A stretch of DNA of 64,000 nucleotides from Streptomyces sp. YPW6 (GCF_018866325.1 NZ_CP076457.1:1488001-1552000); one strand, 5' to 3'. Numbered from the stretch's first letter, positions 1-8,980 are shown. A program made the numbers and translations. The notes: generated from the sequence alone by a model not told the origin.

Positions 1-152
1 CACTGGGTTGGCGGAATCTGGTCAGCCTCGAAGGCCCGACGCACGTCATCGCCGGCGATCTGCCCATCAGCCTTTCCCCGCTCGATGAGCGCCATCACAG
101 ATTCGGACTCGGCGATCTCCGGCGGGAGCGTACGGGATGTGCTGGCCGACAC
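1..152 (-). CDS. hrdB: Principal RNA polymerase sigma factor HrdB, N-terminal end only (cut by window edge)
   Basis: The first 50 codons on the minus strand read VSASTSRTLPPEIAESESVM and then a stretch ending FEADQIPPTQ. I recognise this as the start of the Streptomyces vegetative sigma-70 factor HrdB (sigma region 1.1), which directs RNA polymerase to housekeeping promoters. The rest of the gene lies beyond base 1. The start is GTG at 152, preceded by GAGAGG six bases upstream. The neighbouring whiH upstream on the same strand agrees with the known hrdB-whiH order. Identification rests on a short N-terminus, but the match is close and the context fits. Confidence 0.85.
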   Translation of the reverse strand, partial: MSASTSRTLPPEIAESESVMALIERGKADGQIAGDDVRRAFEADQIPPTQ

Positions 153-470
153 GAACAACCTCTCGGAACGATGGAAACGGCTTCCGGCCCTGCCCTGGAG
201 GGGGCTGGAACCGACGACCGCCGACTGGGGATGTCGTCGACGGCGCGGGCTTGGCCTCAGAACTGAAACAGCGCGCCCCAGGGCTGCTGTATTCCTTCCG
301 CTGCGCTCACCTCTTAAGTCATCGCGCTGCTTCGAGGAGTGTTACGGCCAATCCGCGTGGCCCGAGTCACACCTCATGTACGACGAACGGGGCCAAAGGC
401 CGCATCCCCCTCCATTGTGCCGCCGGACCCGTGCGGCCCGGCGGCACCGGGCCCGGTGCTCGCCGCCCGG
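153..470 (-). promoter_or_regulatory. Long leader and promoter region of hrdB
   Basis: This 318-base gap upstream of hrdB holds no credible gene. In Streptomyces hrdB is known to have a long leader with more than one promoter, including ECF-sigma-dependent ones. On the minus strand I see GGAAT at 295-291 and a GTT at 269-267, but the spacing of 21 is longer than the usual 18-19 for a SigR promoter, so this is only a weak candidate. A 16-base palindrome GCACCGGGCCCGGTGC at 444-459 lies just after the whiH stop and may end the whiH transcript. Confidence 0.4.
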
Positions 471-1358
471 TCAGTGCTCGCGCGGTGCCGGAACCACTCG
501 TTCGACGTCGGGATGGACGACGAGCAGTTGACGCATGGCGGCCTCGGCGGCTCCGGCGTCGCCCGACGCCAGGGCGTCGGCGATCCGCGCGTGGTGGGCG
601 ATGGAGGTCTCGCCGGGACGGTCACAGCCGGTGACGGGACCACCGGAGACATGGAGGGCGGCCGAGACGATGCCGGAAAGGTGTTCGAGCATCCGGTTCC
701 CCGCGGCCTGGATGAGCAGCGCGTGGAACTCTGCGTCGGCACGGGAGAAGGTGATCGTGTCCCCCTGCCCCATCGCGTGCCCCATGATCTCGACCATGTC
801 GGCGAGTCGCTGCTGGATGTCGTCGCGACCGTGCCCGGCCGCGAGGCGGGCCGCGAGCGGCTCGATGGTCCAGCGGAGCTCGGCCAGCTCCCGGCGCTGA
901 TCGTCCCGCTGCGGCCCGAAGGCGCGCCATTCGATGATGTCGGGATCCAGCAGGTTCCAGTCGCTGACCGGGCGGACCCGCGTCCCCACATTGGGACGCG
1001 CGCTGACCAGCCCCTTGGCCTCGAGGACGCGCAGGGATTCACGGACGACGGTGCGGGAGACCTCGAACCGCTGACCGATCTCCTCGGGTACGAGGGGACG
1101 GTCCGCACCGAGGTCGCCGGAAACGATCATCTGGCCCAGCTGCTGGACGAGTTGGCCGTGGAGACCGCGCCCCCGGCTGGCCGAGCCCCGTCGGCTCGCC
1201 CGTCCCAGCTCGGAATCGGCGCCGCCCCAGGAACGGGTCGCGGCACGCTCGCCGGCCTGCGCCTCCGGGTAGGGATAGCGGTCGAGTTCGCCCGAGCCGG
1301 CCAGGCCGGAATCGGCGGTGCGGGCGGCGGTCATCATGGTGTGCGCAAGGGTACTCAC
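471..1358 (-). CDS. whiH: WhiH, GntR/FadR-family sporulation regulator
   Basis: This 295-residue protein has a GntR winged-helix DNA-binding domain at about residues 75-145 (motif EEIGQRFEVSRTVVRESLRV) followed by an FCD-type all-helical effector domain with the usual acidic and histidine residues (AEFHALL, AHHARI). WhiH is a GntR-family regulator needed for sporulation septation in aerial hyphae, encoded next to hrdB in Streptomyces. The GTG at 1358 is chosen because AAAGGA lies just upstream; an ATG at 1505 would add 49 residues with no family resemblance. The first 70 residues are low-complexity. A WhiG-like promoter lies upstream. The FCD effector is unknown. Confidence 0.85.
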   Translation of the reverse strand: MSTLAHTMMTAARTADSGLAGSGELDRYPYPEAQAGERAATRSWGGADSELGRASRRGSASRGRGLHGQLVQQLGQMIVSGDLGADRPLVPEEIGQRFEVSRTVVRESLRVLEAKGLVSARPNVGTRVRPVSDWNLLDPDIIEWRAFGPQRDDQRRELAELRWTIEPLAARLAAGHGRDDIQQRLADMVEIMGHAMGQGDTITFSRADAEFHALLIQAAGNRMLEHLSGIVSAALHVSGGPVTGCDRPGETSIAHHARIADALASGDAGAAEAAMRQLLVVHPDVERVVPAPREH

Positions 1359-1421
1359 GCATCCTTTGTCGGCGCGGCTCGCCCACCCCTTGAGGTCTTT
1401 GGTGAAAAGCACACGAAAGGG

Positions 1422-1446
1422 TGATCGGCGCCCGCGCCGCAATTGA
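1422..1446 (-). promoter_or_regulatory. Candidate sigma-WhiG promoter of whiH
   Basis: On the minus strand TCAA (1446-1443) is followed after 13 bases by GCCGATCA (1429-1422). This differs at one position from the WhiG/FliA -10 consensus GCCGATAA. The spacer is two bases shorter than the usual 15, so the -35 assignment is weak. whiH is a known WhiG-dependent gene in S. coelicolor, which is why I report it. It lies about 65 bases before the GTG start. Confidence 0.45.
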
Positions 1447-1518
1447 CGCCATATGCGCACAAAACAGTCATTCTTCAGGGAGTTGCCGACCCCTCTCGTC
1501 GGCATGGAGCGGCGGCGA

Positions 1519-3252
1519 TCACCAACGCGCCTTTCCGCGAAGGCTGGTGAACAGATACGCGCAGATCAGGGCCGACAACGACAAGGCGAGCGCGGTACCG
1601 ACGGGCTGGGCGACCACCCGCGCGACGGCGAGGATCCAGTGGTCCACATCCTGCGGCAGCTGCCACCCGGCCAGTTCACGCAACCGCCCCGGGAGCCCGG
1701 CGACCGATCGTGCGGACGGCACCGCGAAGATCTTCTGCACCAGCGGAACGACCAGCACCGGCACGGCCAGCACCGCGGCGATCCCCGCACCGGCCACCCG
1801 GAAGACACCGGCCGCCAGCAGTCCCGCCCAGGCACAGCCGACCGTCAGACCGACCCAACTCGCACCCAGCGCGAAGGCGTTCGGAGGGATGTCGATCAAG
1901 TCCGGTCCGTACACGAGCCGGAGGCTCTGCGCTCCGCCCAGCACGGCGAGGGCCGCCAGCAGCAGAGCGAAGCCCCCGGTCACGATGAGCTTCGCCAACA
2001 GCAGCCCGAGCCGCCGGGGCACGGTGCCGCGGGCGGCGGCGAGCGCGGGATAGCGGAACTCGTCCCCGAACGACAGCGCCCCCAGCAGACCCGCGCCGAG
2101 CGCGGCGGGAGGGAGCGGCAGCAGCGCGGGCCAGGCGGCGAGCACGCGGGGAAGGGAGGTGCCGTCGGTACGGGCGAGCAGAAGGGACATCACAGCCGAC
2201 GCGACCAGAACAGTCGCCATGATCATGGTCGTCGTCCGGACGCCGAGCGAGCGTCGCAGTTCGTAGCGGAGCGGGCGCAACGGGCCGCGCGCGGGCCGCA
2301 CCCTGATCGGGGACGGCAACTGGGACAGGGCTGCGGCAGCGTCCTCCCGCTCCGCTCCCCCGGCCGCCGGACCGGCGGGACCGGTGTCGCCGATCTCGTC
2401 GGCGAGCCGGTGCACGGGGACGCCGTGCCGGTAGGCGGTGTCACCGATCTCCGCGCAGTTGCTGCCGTACACCGTCAGCCGGCCGCCCTCTTCCTCGACC
2501 ACCTCGACGGACCGCTGCGCCGCTCGGGCCTCCCGGCTGACCACGGCCGCCAGTCGGGCCGCGTGCGGGGTGCGGACGGCGACGCGGGCCCGGAGCCGGG
2601 TGCGGGCGAAGTCGGCGACGTCCTGGTCGGCGACGAGGCGTCCGCCGCCGATGGTGACGACACGATCGGCGGTGCGGGCCGCCTCCTTGGGGTCGCCGGT
2701 GGTGCAGAGGACCGTGCCGCCCTGTGCCGCGTGCGCGCGCAGCAGCCCGTACAGCCAGCTGTTCTCCCGGGGAGACAGCCCGTCCGCCGGTTCGTCCAGG
2801 ACCAGGGTGTGCGGATCTCCCAGCAGCGCGGAGGCGAGGCCGAGGCGGCGGTCCATCCCCACCGACAGGGTCCCCAGGCGCTGGTCCCCGAGTCCGGCGA
2901 GCCCGACGACCTCCAGCACCTCGTCGGCCCGGGTGGCGGGCACGCCCGCGGCCGCGCACAGCATCCGGAGCTGGCCCCGGGCGGTCCGGGCGGGGTGGCC
3001 CGGTACGTCGCCGAGCAGCACGCCCACTTCCCGTGCCGGGTGGGCGATGCGGTGCAGTGGCCGCCCCCGGAAGTAGGCGACGCCCCGTCCCGCGTCCAGT
3101 TCGAGCATCAGCCGCAGGGCCGTGGTCCTGCCCGAGCCGGGGGCGCCCAGCAGGGCCGTGACCCGGCCGGGAGGAGCCTCGAAGGTCAGATCGTTCACGG
3201 CGGGCGGAGCGTCGCGACGGGGGGTACTGGTGAGTCCGATGGCCTGAAGCAT
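1519..3252 (-). CDS. ABC transporter protein with ATPase and membrane parts fused, degenerate ATPase motifs
   Basis: A 577-residue protein. Residues 1-300 form an ABC ATPase: Walker A GAPGSGRTT (about 35-43), signature LSVGM (about 139), Walker B LVLDEP. Residues 330-577 hold about six hydrophobic segments, so the permease is fused to the ATPase. The Walker A lysine is arginine and the H-loop histidine after Walker B is replaced (TTGDP), so ATP hydrolysis may be weak or lost. ATG 3252 begins MLQAIGL with a purine-rich AGAGAAG in front. It sits between whiH and a Nudix gene on the same strand with 145 bases of spacing. No substrate can be inferred; DrrA-like export is one possibility. Confidence 0.75.
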   Translation of the reverse strand: MLQAIGLTSTPRRDAPPAVNDLTFEAPPGRVTALLGAPGSGRTTALRLMLELDAGRGVAYFRGRPLHRIAHPAREVGVLLGDVPGHPARTARGQLRMLCAAAGVPATRADEVLEVVGLAGLGDQRLGTLSVGMDRRLGLASALLGDPHTLVLDEPADGLSPRENSWLYGLLRAHAAQGGTVLCTTGDPKEAARTADRVVTIGGGRLVADQDVADFARTRLRARVAVRTPHAARLAAVVSREARAAQRSVEVVEEEGGRLTVYGSNCAEIGDTAYRHGVPVHRLADEIGDTGPAGPAAGGAEREDAAAALSQLPSPIRVRPARGPLRPLRYELRRSLGVRTTTMIMATVLVASAVMSLLLARTDGTSLPRVLAAWPALLPLPPAALGAGLLGALSFGDEFRYPALAAARGTVPRRLGLLLAKLIVTGGFALLLAALAVLGGAQSLRLVYGPDLIDIPPNAFALGASWVGLTVGCAWAGLLAAGVFRVAGAGIAAVLAVPVLVVPLVQKIFAVPSARSVAGLPGRLRELAGWQLPQDVDHWILAVARVVAQPVGTALALSLSALICAYLFTSLRGKARW

Positions 3253-3397
3253 CGCTTCTCTCGCGTCTCTCGCGGACGGTGAGACCGCTCGGCGGCAAGG
3301 GGGTACCGCAGCAACATAACGCGACATTTCCGACTTTTTGCGCAGGGGCGGGCCGACGGGCGCTCCGCGGGGCCGGAGTGGGGGAACGACCGGGAAC

Positions 3398-4156
3398 TCA
3401 GACCTCGGGCCGCAGCATCGGCGGATTGAGCACCGTGGCCGCCCCGGCCCGGAAGAGCTGCGCGGGCCGTCCGCCCTGCCGCGTGGTCGTCCCGCCGGAG
3501 GGCACCAGGAATCCGGGCGTCCCGGTGACCTTGCGGTGGAAGTTGCGAGGATCGAGGACCACGCCCCAGACCGCTTCGTACACCCGGCGCAGCTCGCCGA
3601 CCGTGAACTCGGGCGGGCAGAACGCCGTGGCCAGCGACGAGTACTCGATCTTGGAGCGGGCCCGCTCCACCCCGTCGGCCAGGATCCGCGCGTGATCGAA
3701 GGCCAGCGGCGCGGTCTGCTCGCCCTCCCGTCCGGTGCCGGGGTGCAGCAGATCCTCGACCGGTGCCCAGCGGGCGCTGTTGGCGTCGCCGCCCGCCCGG
3801 GGCGCGGGCAGGTCCGGTGCGAGGGCGAGGTGGGCAACGCTGACCACCCGCATCCGGGGATCGCGCGCCGGATCGCCGTAGGTGGCCAGCTGTTCCAGAT
3901 GCGCTCCGTTGCCCACGGCCGGTTTCGCCGGATCATGCGCGCAGAGGCCGGTCTCCTCGACGAGTTCGCGCGCTGCCGCGGAGCCCAGGTCCTCGTCCAA
4001 CCTGACGAAACCGCCGGGCAGCGCCCATCGGCCCTGGAACGGCGTCTCTCCGCGGCGGACGACCAGCGCGCACAGCGCGTGACGGCGCACCGTGAGCACG
4101 ACCAGGTCGACGGTGACTGCGAAGGGCGGGAAGGTCGACGGGTCGTAGGGCGGCAT
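3398..4156 (-). CDS. Nudix hydrolase-domain protein, likely NrtR-like regulator
   Basis: A 252-residue protein with a complete Nudix box, G-x5-E-x7-REL-x-EE-x-GL, at about residues 47-70. The C-terminal part (about 160-235, containing EFTVGELRRVYEAVW and RNFHRKV) resembles the winged-helix domain of NrtR, a regulator of NAD metabolism that senses ADP-ribose derivatives. The two-domain layout and length fit NrtR/ADP-ribose Nudix proteins rather than a simple hydrolase. Because all Nudix residues are present, it could still be catalytic. An imperfect inverted repeat lies 10 bases upstream of the start, consistent with autoregulation. No NAD gene is adjacent in the window. Confidence 0.75.
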   Translation of the reverse strand: MPPYDPSTFPPFAVTVDLVVLTVRRHALCALVVRRGETPFQGRWALPGGFVRLDEDLGSAAARELVEETGLCAHDPAKPAVGNGAHLEQLATYGDPARDPRMRVVSVAHLALAPDLPAPRAGGDANSARWAPVEDLLHPGTGREGEQTAPLAFDHARILADGVERARSKIEYSSLATAFCPPEFTVGELRRVYEAVWGVVLDPRNFHRKVTGTPGFLVPSGGTTTRQGGRPAQLFRAGAATVLNPPMLRPEV

Positions 4157-4166
4157 GCCGCGATCA

Positions 4167-4187
4167 TAGTCGTCTGCCTGACGATAA
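4167..4187. promoter_or_regulatory. Candidate operator upstream of the Nudix/NrtR-like gene
   Basis: TCGTC and GACGA arms (4170-4174 and 4180-4184) flank TGCCT, and partial symmetry (TAGTCGTC against TTATCGTC) extends outward. It is AT-richer than its surroundings and lies 11-31 bases before the ATG, where an autorepressor would bind. Only five base pairs per arm are perfect, so this is suggestive only. Confidence 0.35.
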
Positions 4188-4227
4188 ACACTCCCTTCTG
4201 CAGGCTCGTGATCAATCGGGGTGCCAC

Positions 4228-4274
4228 CGCTCCCGGCAAGCCGTACCGGGACGCGCCGCGGCTTGCCGGGAGCG
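4228..4274 (-). terminator. Hairpin terminator after the DUF4192 gene
   Basis: Two perfect 16-base arms (CGCTCCCGGCAAGCCG at 4228-4243 and its complement at 4259-4274) with a 15-base loop lie 18 bases beyond the DUF4192 stop codon. There is no T-run, as usual in Streptomyces. Confidence 0.6.
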
Positions 4275-4291
4275 ACCGGCCGACAGGACGG

Positions 4292-5719
4292 TCAGTCATG
4301 CCGCCGCGCCCTGCTGCCGCGACGTCCGTACCGCCGGGCCTCGCGTGCCCGCGGCCCGGCCGCCGGAAGCCGGGGGCGGGTCGATCCGGGGAACGCCTTG
4401 CGCCGCTCGGCCCCCGGAGGCCGGGGAGCGCGCGCCCGCCGGCGTTCACGCTCGGGCAGCGGGCGGACCGTGCGGACATGCAGAGGGGTGGCGCCCCGGT
4501 CGGCACCGGCCCCCTGCACCGCCTTCGTGTCGGCGCCCGGCTGCTCCGTGCCGACGCGAGGTGGCCCCGGGTCGGCACCCGGCTGCTCCGCATCGGGGTC
4601 CGCCGCCTCCCGCAGACAGCGGCGCAGCGCCTCCGGATCGAGTCCCTCGTTGCAGGCCCGGTGCAGCAGTTGGGCGAAGGTGTAGTGCGGATCGGCACGC
4701 AACGCCAGGGACAGGGCGACCCGGGCGCCCGGCTCGTCGCCCGTGGACCAGGAGACCCAGCCCGCAAGGGTGAGCGGAGCCGCGGCGTGCTCCCCGTACG
4801 GACCGACGCAGCGCCGTGCCAGCGTCCGCCACAGCCTCAGGGCGGACTGGGCCTCAGGCCCCTCCATCCATGCGGCGGCCCTGTCCCGGGTCTCGCGGTC
4901 CTGGAGCCCGAGGATGACGGCGGCGGCTTCGTCGGAACCGATCAACTGGTCGTCCCCGGCGTCCGAGAGCCCCGGCGGCGCGGGCTGCGCGTCCTCGATC
5001 CGGTCCATGAGCCTGCGCGCCAGCCGGAGCGTCTCCGTCGCGACCTCCCGCCTGGCCCGCTCGTCGAGAAGCCTCGGCAGCAGCGCCGGTCCGGCCGTGT
5101 CCAGGGCCCTCTCCTGCGCCCGCACGGCTGCCGGGGTGCGCCAGGGCTGGAGCCGCGCCTCCATGTCGCGCAGCGTGCCCCGCACATGGATGCCCGCGTA
5201 GGTCGCGGCCGCGGCCATCACCGTCGTGCCGGGCATGGCCAGGGGATTCCCCTGTTCGGGGCAGCATCGTGGGTCAGGACAGCAGTAGGACCAGTAGCGG
5301 CCGTCGGAAAGGCAGAGCGCTTCGAGAACAGGGACGTCGAGCGCTCCGCACGCCGTGCGCAGACGTTGCGCGAACGGCCTGAGCCGCTCCATGGTCTGCC
5401 GGCCGCTCGCACCGTCCGGCGAGTCCTGGCAGAGGAAGATCACCATCGCGTCGGGCCGTCCTTCGCGACGCTCGCTCCCCGAGACCAGGCATTGCGCCAG
5501 CTCGTCGGCGACCTGCCCCCATTCGCCGGGCGCCTGCGGAATCCCGAGGCGCAGCCGGCCTCCGAACCGGCCCTGGCCTCCGTGCAGGGCCACCATCACG
5601 ACGCTGTCGTTGGGGTAGAAGCCCATGAGATACGGGAGGGCGTCGGCGAGGTCGGCGGGACCGCGCAGGGTGATCTGCTGCTCCCCGGCGGGGCCGGTGG
5701 ATTCGTGGTGCTTGTTCAT
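4292..5719 (-). CDS. DUF4192 domain-containing protein
   Basis: A 475-residue protein matching the actinobacterial DUF4192 family: N-terminal [20 protein letters not shown], then conserved DSVVMVAL, and in the C-terminal half [21 protein letters not shown]. Function is unknown. There is no signal peptide or membrane segment, so it is probably cytoplasmic. [13 protein letters not shown] stretch near residue 150 is cysteine-rich. The last 90 residues are disordered and rich in Arg, Pro and Gly. It is transcribed divergently from the RecQ gene, with a DnaA-box palindrome between them. The ATG at 5719 fits the family start. Confidence 0.8.
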   Translation of the reverse strand: MNKHHESTGPAGEQQITLRGPADLADALPYLMGFYPNDSVVMVALHGGQGRFGGRLRLGIPQAPGEWGQVADELAQCLVSGSERREGRPDAMVIFLCQDSPDGASGRQTMERLRPFAQRLRTACGALDVPVLEALCLSDGRYWSYCCPDPRCCPEQGNPLAMPGTTVMAAAATYAGIHVRGTLRDMEARLQPWRTPAAVRAQERALDTAGPALLPRLLDERARREVATETLRLARRLMDRIEDAQPAPPGLSDAGDDQLIGSDEAAAVILGLQDRETRDRAAAWMEGPEAQSALRLWRTLARRCVGPYGEHAAAPLTLAGWVSWSTGDEPGARVALSLALRADPHYTFAQLLHRACNEGLDPEALRRCLREAADPDAEQPGADPGPPRVGTEQPGADTKAVQGAGADRGATPLHVRTVRPLPERERRRARAPRPPGAERRKAFPGSTRPRLPAAGPRAREARRYGRRGSRARRHD

Positions 5720-5756
5720 GGCTCGACGGTCCCGCGCCCCGCCGAATCCCGCGACC

Positions 5757-5780
5757 CCTGTGGATAACGTTATCCACAGG
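5757..5780. promoter_or_regulatory. Perfect 24-bp palindrome of two inverted DnaA boxes
   Basis: The half-site CCTGTGGATAAC (5757-5768) is followed directly by its exact complement (5769-5780). Each half contains TTATCCACA, the strongest DnaA-box consensus. The palindrome lies in the 110-base divergent gap, about 38 bases upstream of the DUF4192 start and 50 bases upstream of the RecQ start, so DnaA bound here could affect both genes. Perfect symmetry could also reflect another dimeric regulator. Confidence 0.6.
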
Positions 5781-5829
5781 CTCGTGCCCGCGTTCGCGGT
5801 TTGTCGTAGACATCGGGTTGCATGGGGGC

Positions 5830-8001
5830 ATGACCAACGCAGACCGTGCAGCGCTCAGGGCTTCGGCCGATTCCGTCCTCGCCCGCCTGGTGGGCGACGA
5901 CAGCGGTACGGCCGCGCTGCGCGAGGACCAGTGGGTGGCCATCGAGGCGCTCGTCGCCGACAAACGCAGAGCTCTGGTGGTGCAGCGCACCGGCTGGGGC
6001 AAGTCCGCCGTCTACTTCGTGGCGACCGCGCTCCTCCGCGCTCGGGGCGGCGGTCCGACCGTGATCGTCTCACCGCTGCTGGCACTGATGCGCAACCAGG
6101 TCGCGGCGGCGGCCCGGGCAGGGATCAGCGCCCGCACGATCAATTCGTCCAACACCGAGAAGTGGGAGAGCGTCCGGGCCGAGGTGGCGGCAGGCGAGGT
6201 CGACGTCCTGCTGGTGAGCCCCGAGCGGCTCAACAACCCCGACTTCCGCGACCAGGTGCTGCCCGCGCTGGCGGCGGCGACCGGGCTCCTGGTGGTCGAC
6301 GAGGCCCACTGCATCTCCGACTGGGGGCACGACTTCCGGCCCGACTACCGGCGGTTGCGGACCATGCTCGCCGACCTGCCGGCCGGAGTCCCGGTCCTCG
6401 CCACCACCGCGACGGCCAACGCCCGGGTGACGGCGGACGTCGCGGAGCAGCTGGGCACCGGCGCAGGCACCGACGCGCTGGTCCTGCGGGGACCGCTCGA
6501 CCGGGAGAGCCTGAGCCTGAGCGTGCTGCAACTGCCCCATGCCGCGCACCGGCTGGCCTGGCTGGGCGACCATCTGGGCGAGCTTCCCGGCTCCGGAATC
6601 ATCTATACGCTGACCGTGGCGGCAGCCGAGGAAATCACCGCCTATCTGCGCCAGAACGGGCACGCGGTGGCCTCGTACACCGGGCGGACCGAGAACGCCG
6701 ACCGGCAGCAGGCCGAGGACGATCTCCTGGCGAACCGGGTCAAGGCCCTGGTCGCCACGTCCGCGCTGGGCATGGGATTCGACAAACCCGACCTCGGCTT
6801 CGTCGTGCACGTGGGCTCGCCCTCCTCCCCCATCGCCTACTACCAGCAGGTGGGGCGCGCGGGGCGCGGTGTGGAGCACGCCGAGGTACTGCTGCTCCCC
6901 GGCAAGGAGGACGAGGCGATCTGGCAGTACTTCGCCTCGGTCGCCTTCCCTCCCGAGGAGCAGGTGCGACGCACCCTGGACGTGCTGGCCCACGCGGAGC
7001 GGCCCCTCTCGCTCCCCGCCCTGGAGCCCTTGGTCGATCTGCGTCGGACTCGCCTGGAGACGATGCTCAAGGTGCTCGATGTCGACGGTGCGGTGAAGCG
7101 CGTCAAGGGCGGCTGGACCTCCACGGGCGCCCCCTGGGTCTACGACGCCGAGCGGTACGCCTGGGTCGCCCGACAGCGGGAGGCGGAGCAGCAGGCGATG
7201 CGCGACTACGCCTCGACGACGGCGTGCCGGATGGAGTTCCTGCGGCTGCGGCTGGACGACGAGGAGGCCGCGCCCTGCGGGCGCTGTGACAACTGCGCGG
7301 GCATCCGCTTCGACGACAAGGTCTCCACCGCGGCCCTGGACGGGGCCCGCCACGAGCTGGGCCGGCCCGGTGTGGAGGTGGATCCCCGGAAGATGTGGCC
7401 CACCGGCCTGCCCGCGGTGGGCGTCGATCTCAAGGGGCGGATCCCCGCGGGGGAGCTGTCCTTCGCCGGCCGGGCCCTGGGCCGGCTCTCCGACATCGGC
7501 TGGGGCAACCGGCTGCGCCCCATGCTGGCGGCGCAGGCTCCGGACGCTCCGGTGCCGGACGATGTCACGGACGCCGTGGTCACCGTGCTCGCCGACTGGG
7601 CGAAGGGGCCGGGCGGTTGGGCCTCCGGATCGGCTGACGCGGCTCCGCGGCCGGTCGGTGTGGTGACCGTCGCCTCACACCACAGGCCGCAGCTGGTGCA
7701 GTCGCTCGGCAGGCGCATCTCCGAGATCGGCCGGATGCCCTTTCTCGGCACGGTGGCCTACGCGCCGGGTTCCGAAGAGCTGCGGATGTCCCGGACCAAC
7801 AGCGCGCAGCGGGTGCGGGCGTTGCACGAGACCCTCGTCGTGGAGTCGGAGCTGGCGGCGGCGTTGGCGGCAGCCGACGGCCCCGTTCTACTGGTGGACG
7901 ACCTGTCGGACACCGGCTGGACCCTGGCCGTGGCGGGGCGCCTGCTGCGGCGGGCCGGAGCTCAGGGGGTGTTTCCGCTGGTCCTCGCGGTTCAGGGGTG
8001 A
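5830..8001 (+). CDS. recQ: RecQ-family ATP-dependent DNA helicase with C-terminal phosphoribosyltransferase-like domain
   Basis: A 723-residue superfamily 2 helicase. Motif [11 protein letters not shown] is at about 52, DEAH box [15 protein letters not shown] at about 155, motif [11 protein letters not shown] at about 192, and motif [11 protein letters not shown] at about 340. A four-cysteine zinc site (C-x16-CGRCDNC) is near 466-490. No HRDC domain follows; instead the last 120 residues contain [14 protein letters not shown], the PRPP-binding loop of type I phosphoribosyltransferases. RecQ helicases unwind recombination and replication intermediates. ATG 5830 is preferred; an in-frame TTG at 5818 would add four residues and neither has a clear Shine-Dalgarno. 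The paired DnaA boxes upstream suggest cell-cycle control. Confidence 0.88.
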   Translation: MTNADRAALRASADSVLARLVGDDSGTAALREDQWVAIEALVADKRRALVVQRTGWGKSAVYFVATALLRARGGGPTVIVSPLLALMRNQVAAAARAGISARTINSSNTEKWESVRAEVAAGEVDVLLVSPERLNNPDFRDQVLPALAAATGLLVVDEAHCISDWGHDFRPDYRRLRTMLADLPAGVPVLATTATANARVTADVAEQLGTGAGTDALVLRGPLDRESLSLSVLQLPHAAHRLAWLGDHLGELPGSGIIYTLTVAAAEEITAYLRQNGHAVASYTGRTENADRQQAEDDLLANRVKALVATSALGMGFDKPDLGFVVHVGSPSSPIAYYQQVGRAGRGVEHAEVLLLPGKEDEAIWQYFASVAFPPEEQVRRTLDVLAHAERPLSLPALEPLVDLRRTRLETMLKVLDVDGAVKRVKGGWTSTGAPWVYDAERYAWVARQREAEQQAMRDYASTTACRMEFLRLRLDDEEAAPCGRCDNCAGIRFDDKVSTAALDGARHELGRPGVEVDPRKMWPTGLPAVGVDLKGRIPAGELSFAGRALGRLSDIGWGNRLRPMLAAQAPDAPVPDDVTDAVVTVLADWAKGPGGWASGSADAAPRPVGVVTVASHHRPQLVQSLGRRISEIGRMPFLGTVAYAPGSEELRMSRTNSAQRVRALHETLVVESELAAALAAADGPVLLVDDLSDTGWTLAVAGRLLRRAGAQGVFPLVLAVQG

Positions 8002-8215
8002 CGGGGGAGTCATCCCGGTCGGGTCTGGGCAGGGATATCAGTGTCATTCCGGCTGATTCCCGTCAGCCGCAGTAATTGCTCGTTGCCGCTTGCCGGTAGG
8101 CCAGGGAGAATTGGGAGCGCCCCCGCACAGTTCTCGTCGGGCCCGGAAGGGCTGTGCCGCGGCGCGCCCTCACTCGACCCTGCCCGCACCGTGGGCGCGT
8201 AGCGAAGGGAGGACC

Positions 8216-8863
8216 GTGACCTTCGGATTCGCCCCGTCCTCAGCCACGTCGACATCAGCGTCCTCGGTTTCCGCCGACTCCGTCAACCGCCTAGCCCGGA
8301 TGCTCGAACCGGCGGAGTGGGCCTCCGCGGGCATCCCTCTGCTGCGCAGCCCCCGGGAGGTCGTCAGCGGGCTGCACTCCCGCCACCGGCCGACTCCGGC
8401 CACCGCGGTGGTCGCGGTCCTCGACCATGAGGAACGGCTCACGGCGAGCGCCTCGTTCGCCCGGCGGCCGACGGCTGCCGCGGACGGCTGGGAGTTCCGC
8501 AACGCCCTGCTGGCGCAGCTGCGGCGGGTGATCCCGCACGATCTGCGCCGCCGTACGCCGGTCCGTACCGCGGTTCTTCTCTACTGCCGTGACGGAGACG
8601 AACGGTGGACCGAGGAGGACGGCGCGTGGATGTGGGGCCTCCGGGACGCCTGCACCCTGCACGGGCTGCGCTGCGGCGCGTACATCACGCTGACCCGCGG
8701 GGGCTGGCAGGTACTCGGCGAGGGCAGGGGTGGGCGGCGGCCCAGCTCGCTGTCGGAGCCCTCGCTCCTGGCTGACACCGTCGCCCTCGGCGACCACCGG
8801 AGCGCCCCGACCCGGTCGGGCGGCGGAGCGGTGGAGGCACTGCGTCGCACGGCGGCCCGCTGA
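8216..8863 (+). CDS. Conserved hypothetical protein
   Basis: A 215-residue protein that I do not recognise. GTG 8216 is chosen because GGGAGGA lies immediately upstream; longer in-frame ORFs start in non-coding sequence. The N-terminus is Ser/Thr-rich, then comes a mixed globular region (residues 25-160) with EEDGAWMWGLRDACTLHGLR and ITLTRGGWQVLG. No signal peptide, membrane segment or known catalytic motif is visible. It is co-directional with the RecQ gene, 214 bases downstream, and is followed by a strong hairpin. Similar proteins sit at this position in other Streptomyces as far as I recall. Confidence 0.65.
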   Translation: MTFGFAPSSATSTSASSVSADSVNRLARMLEPAEWASAGIPLLRSPREVVSGLHSRHRPTPATAVVAVLDHEERLTASASFARRPTAAADGWEFRNALLAQLRRVIPHDLRRRTPVRTAVLLYCRDGDERWTEEDGAWMWGLRDACTLHGLRCGAYITLTRGGWQVLGEGRGGRRPSSLSEPSLLADTVALGDHRSAPTRSGGGAVEALRRTAAR

Positions 8864-8941
8864 GACAACGCCGACCACCTGCCGGACGGCGCTGTTCGTC
8901 GACCGGCAGACCCGGTCACGGCCGGGAGATCCGACGGCGGT

Positions 8942-8975
8942 GTCCCCCGGCCGCCCGGGCGGGCGGCCGGGGGAC
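8942..8975. terminator. Bidirectional hairpin terminator
   Basis: Perfect 15-base arms (GTCCCCCGGCCGCCC at 8942-8956, complement at 8961-8975) with a GGGC loop lie between two convergent genes (stops at 8863 on plus and 8981 on minus). Confidence 0.75.
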
Positions 8976-8980
8976 GCCCG

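Noticed and set aside
269..291. SigR promoter of hrdB
   Set aside because: GGAAT and GTT are present but 21 bases apart, longer than the accepted 18-19, so it is only mentioned as a weak possibility within the leader entry.
3253..4767. Minus-strand frame linking the ABC gene to sequences upstream
   Set aside because: It is an open frame that passes under the Nudix and DUF4192 genes; ABC homology begins at MLQAIGL.
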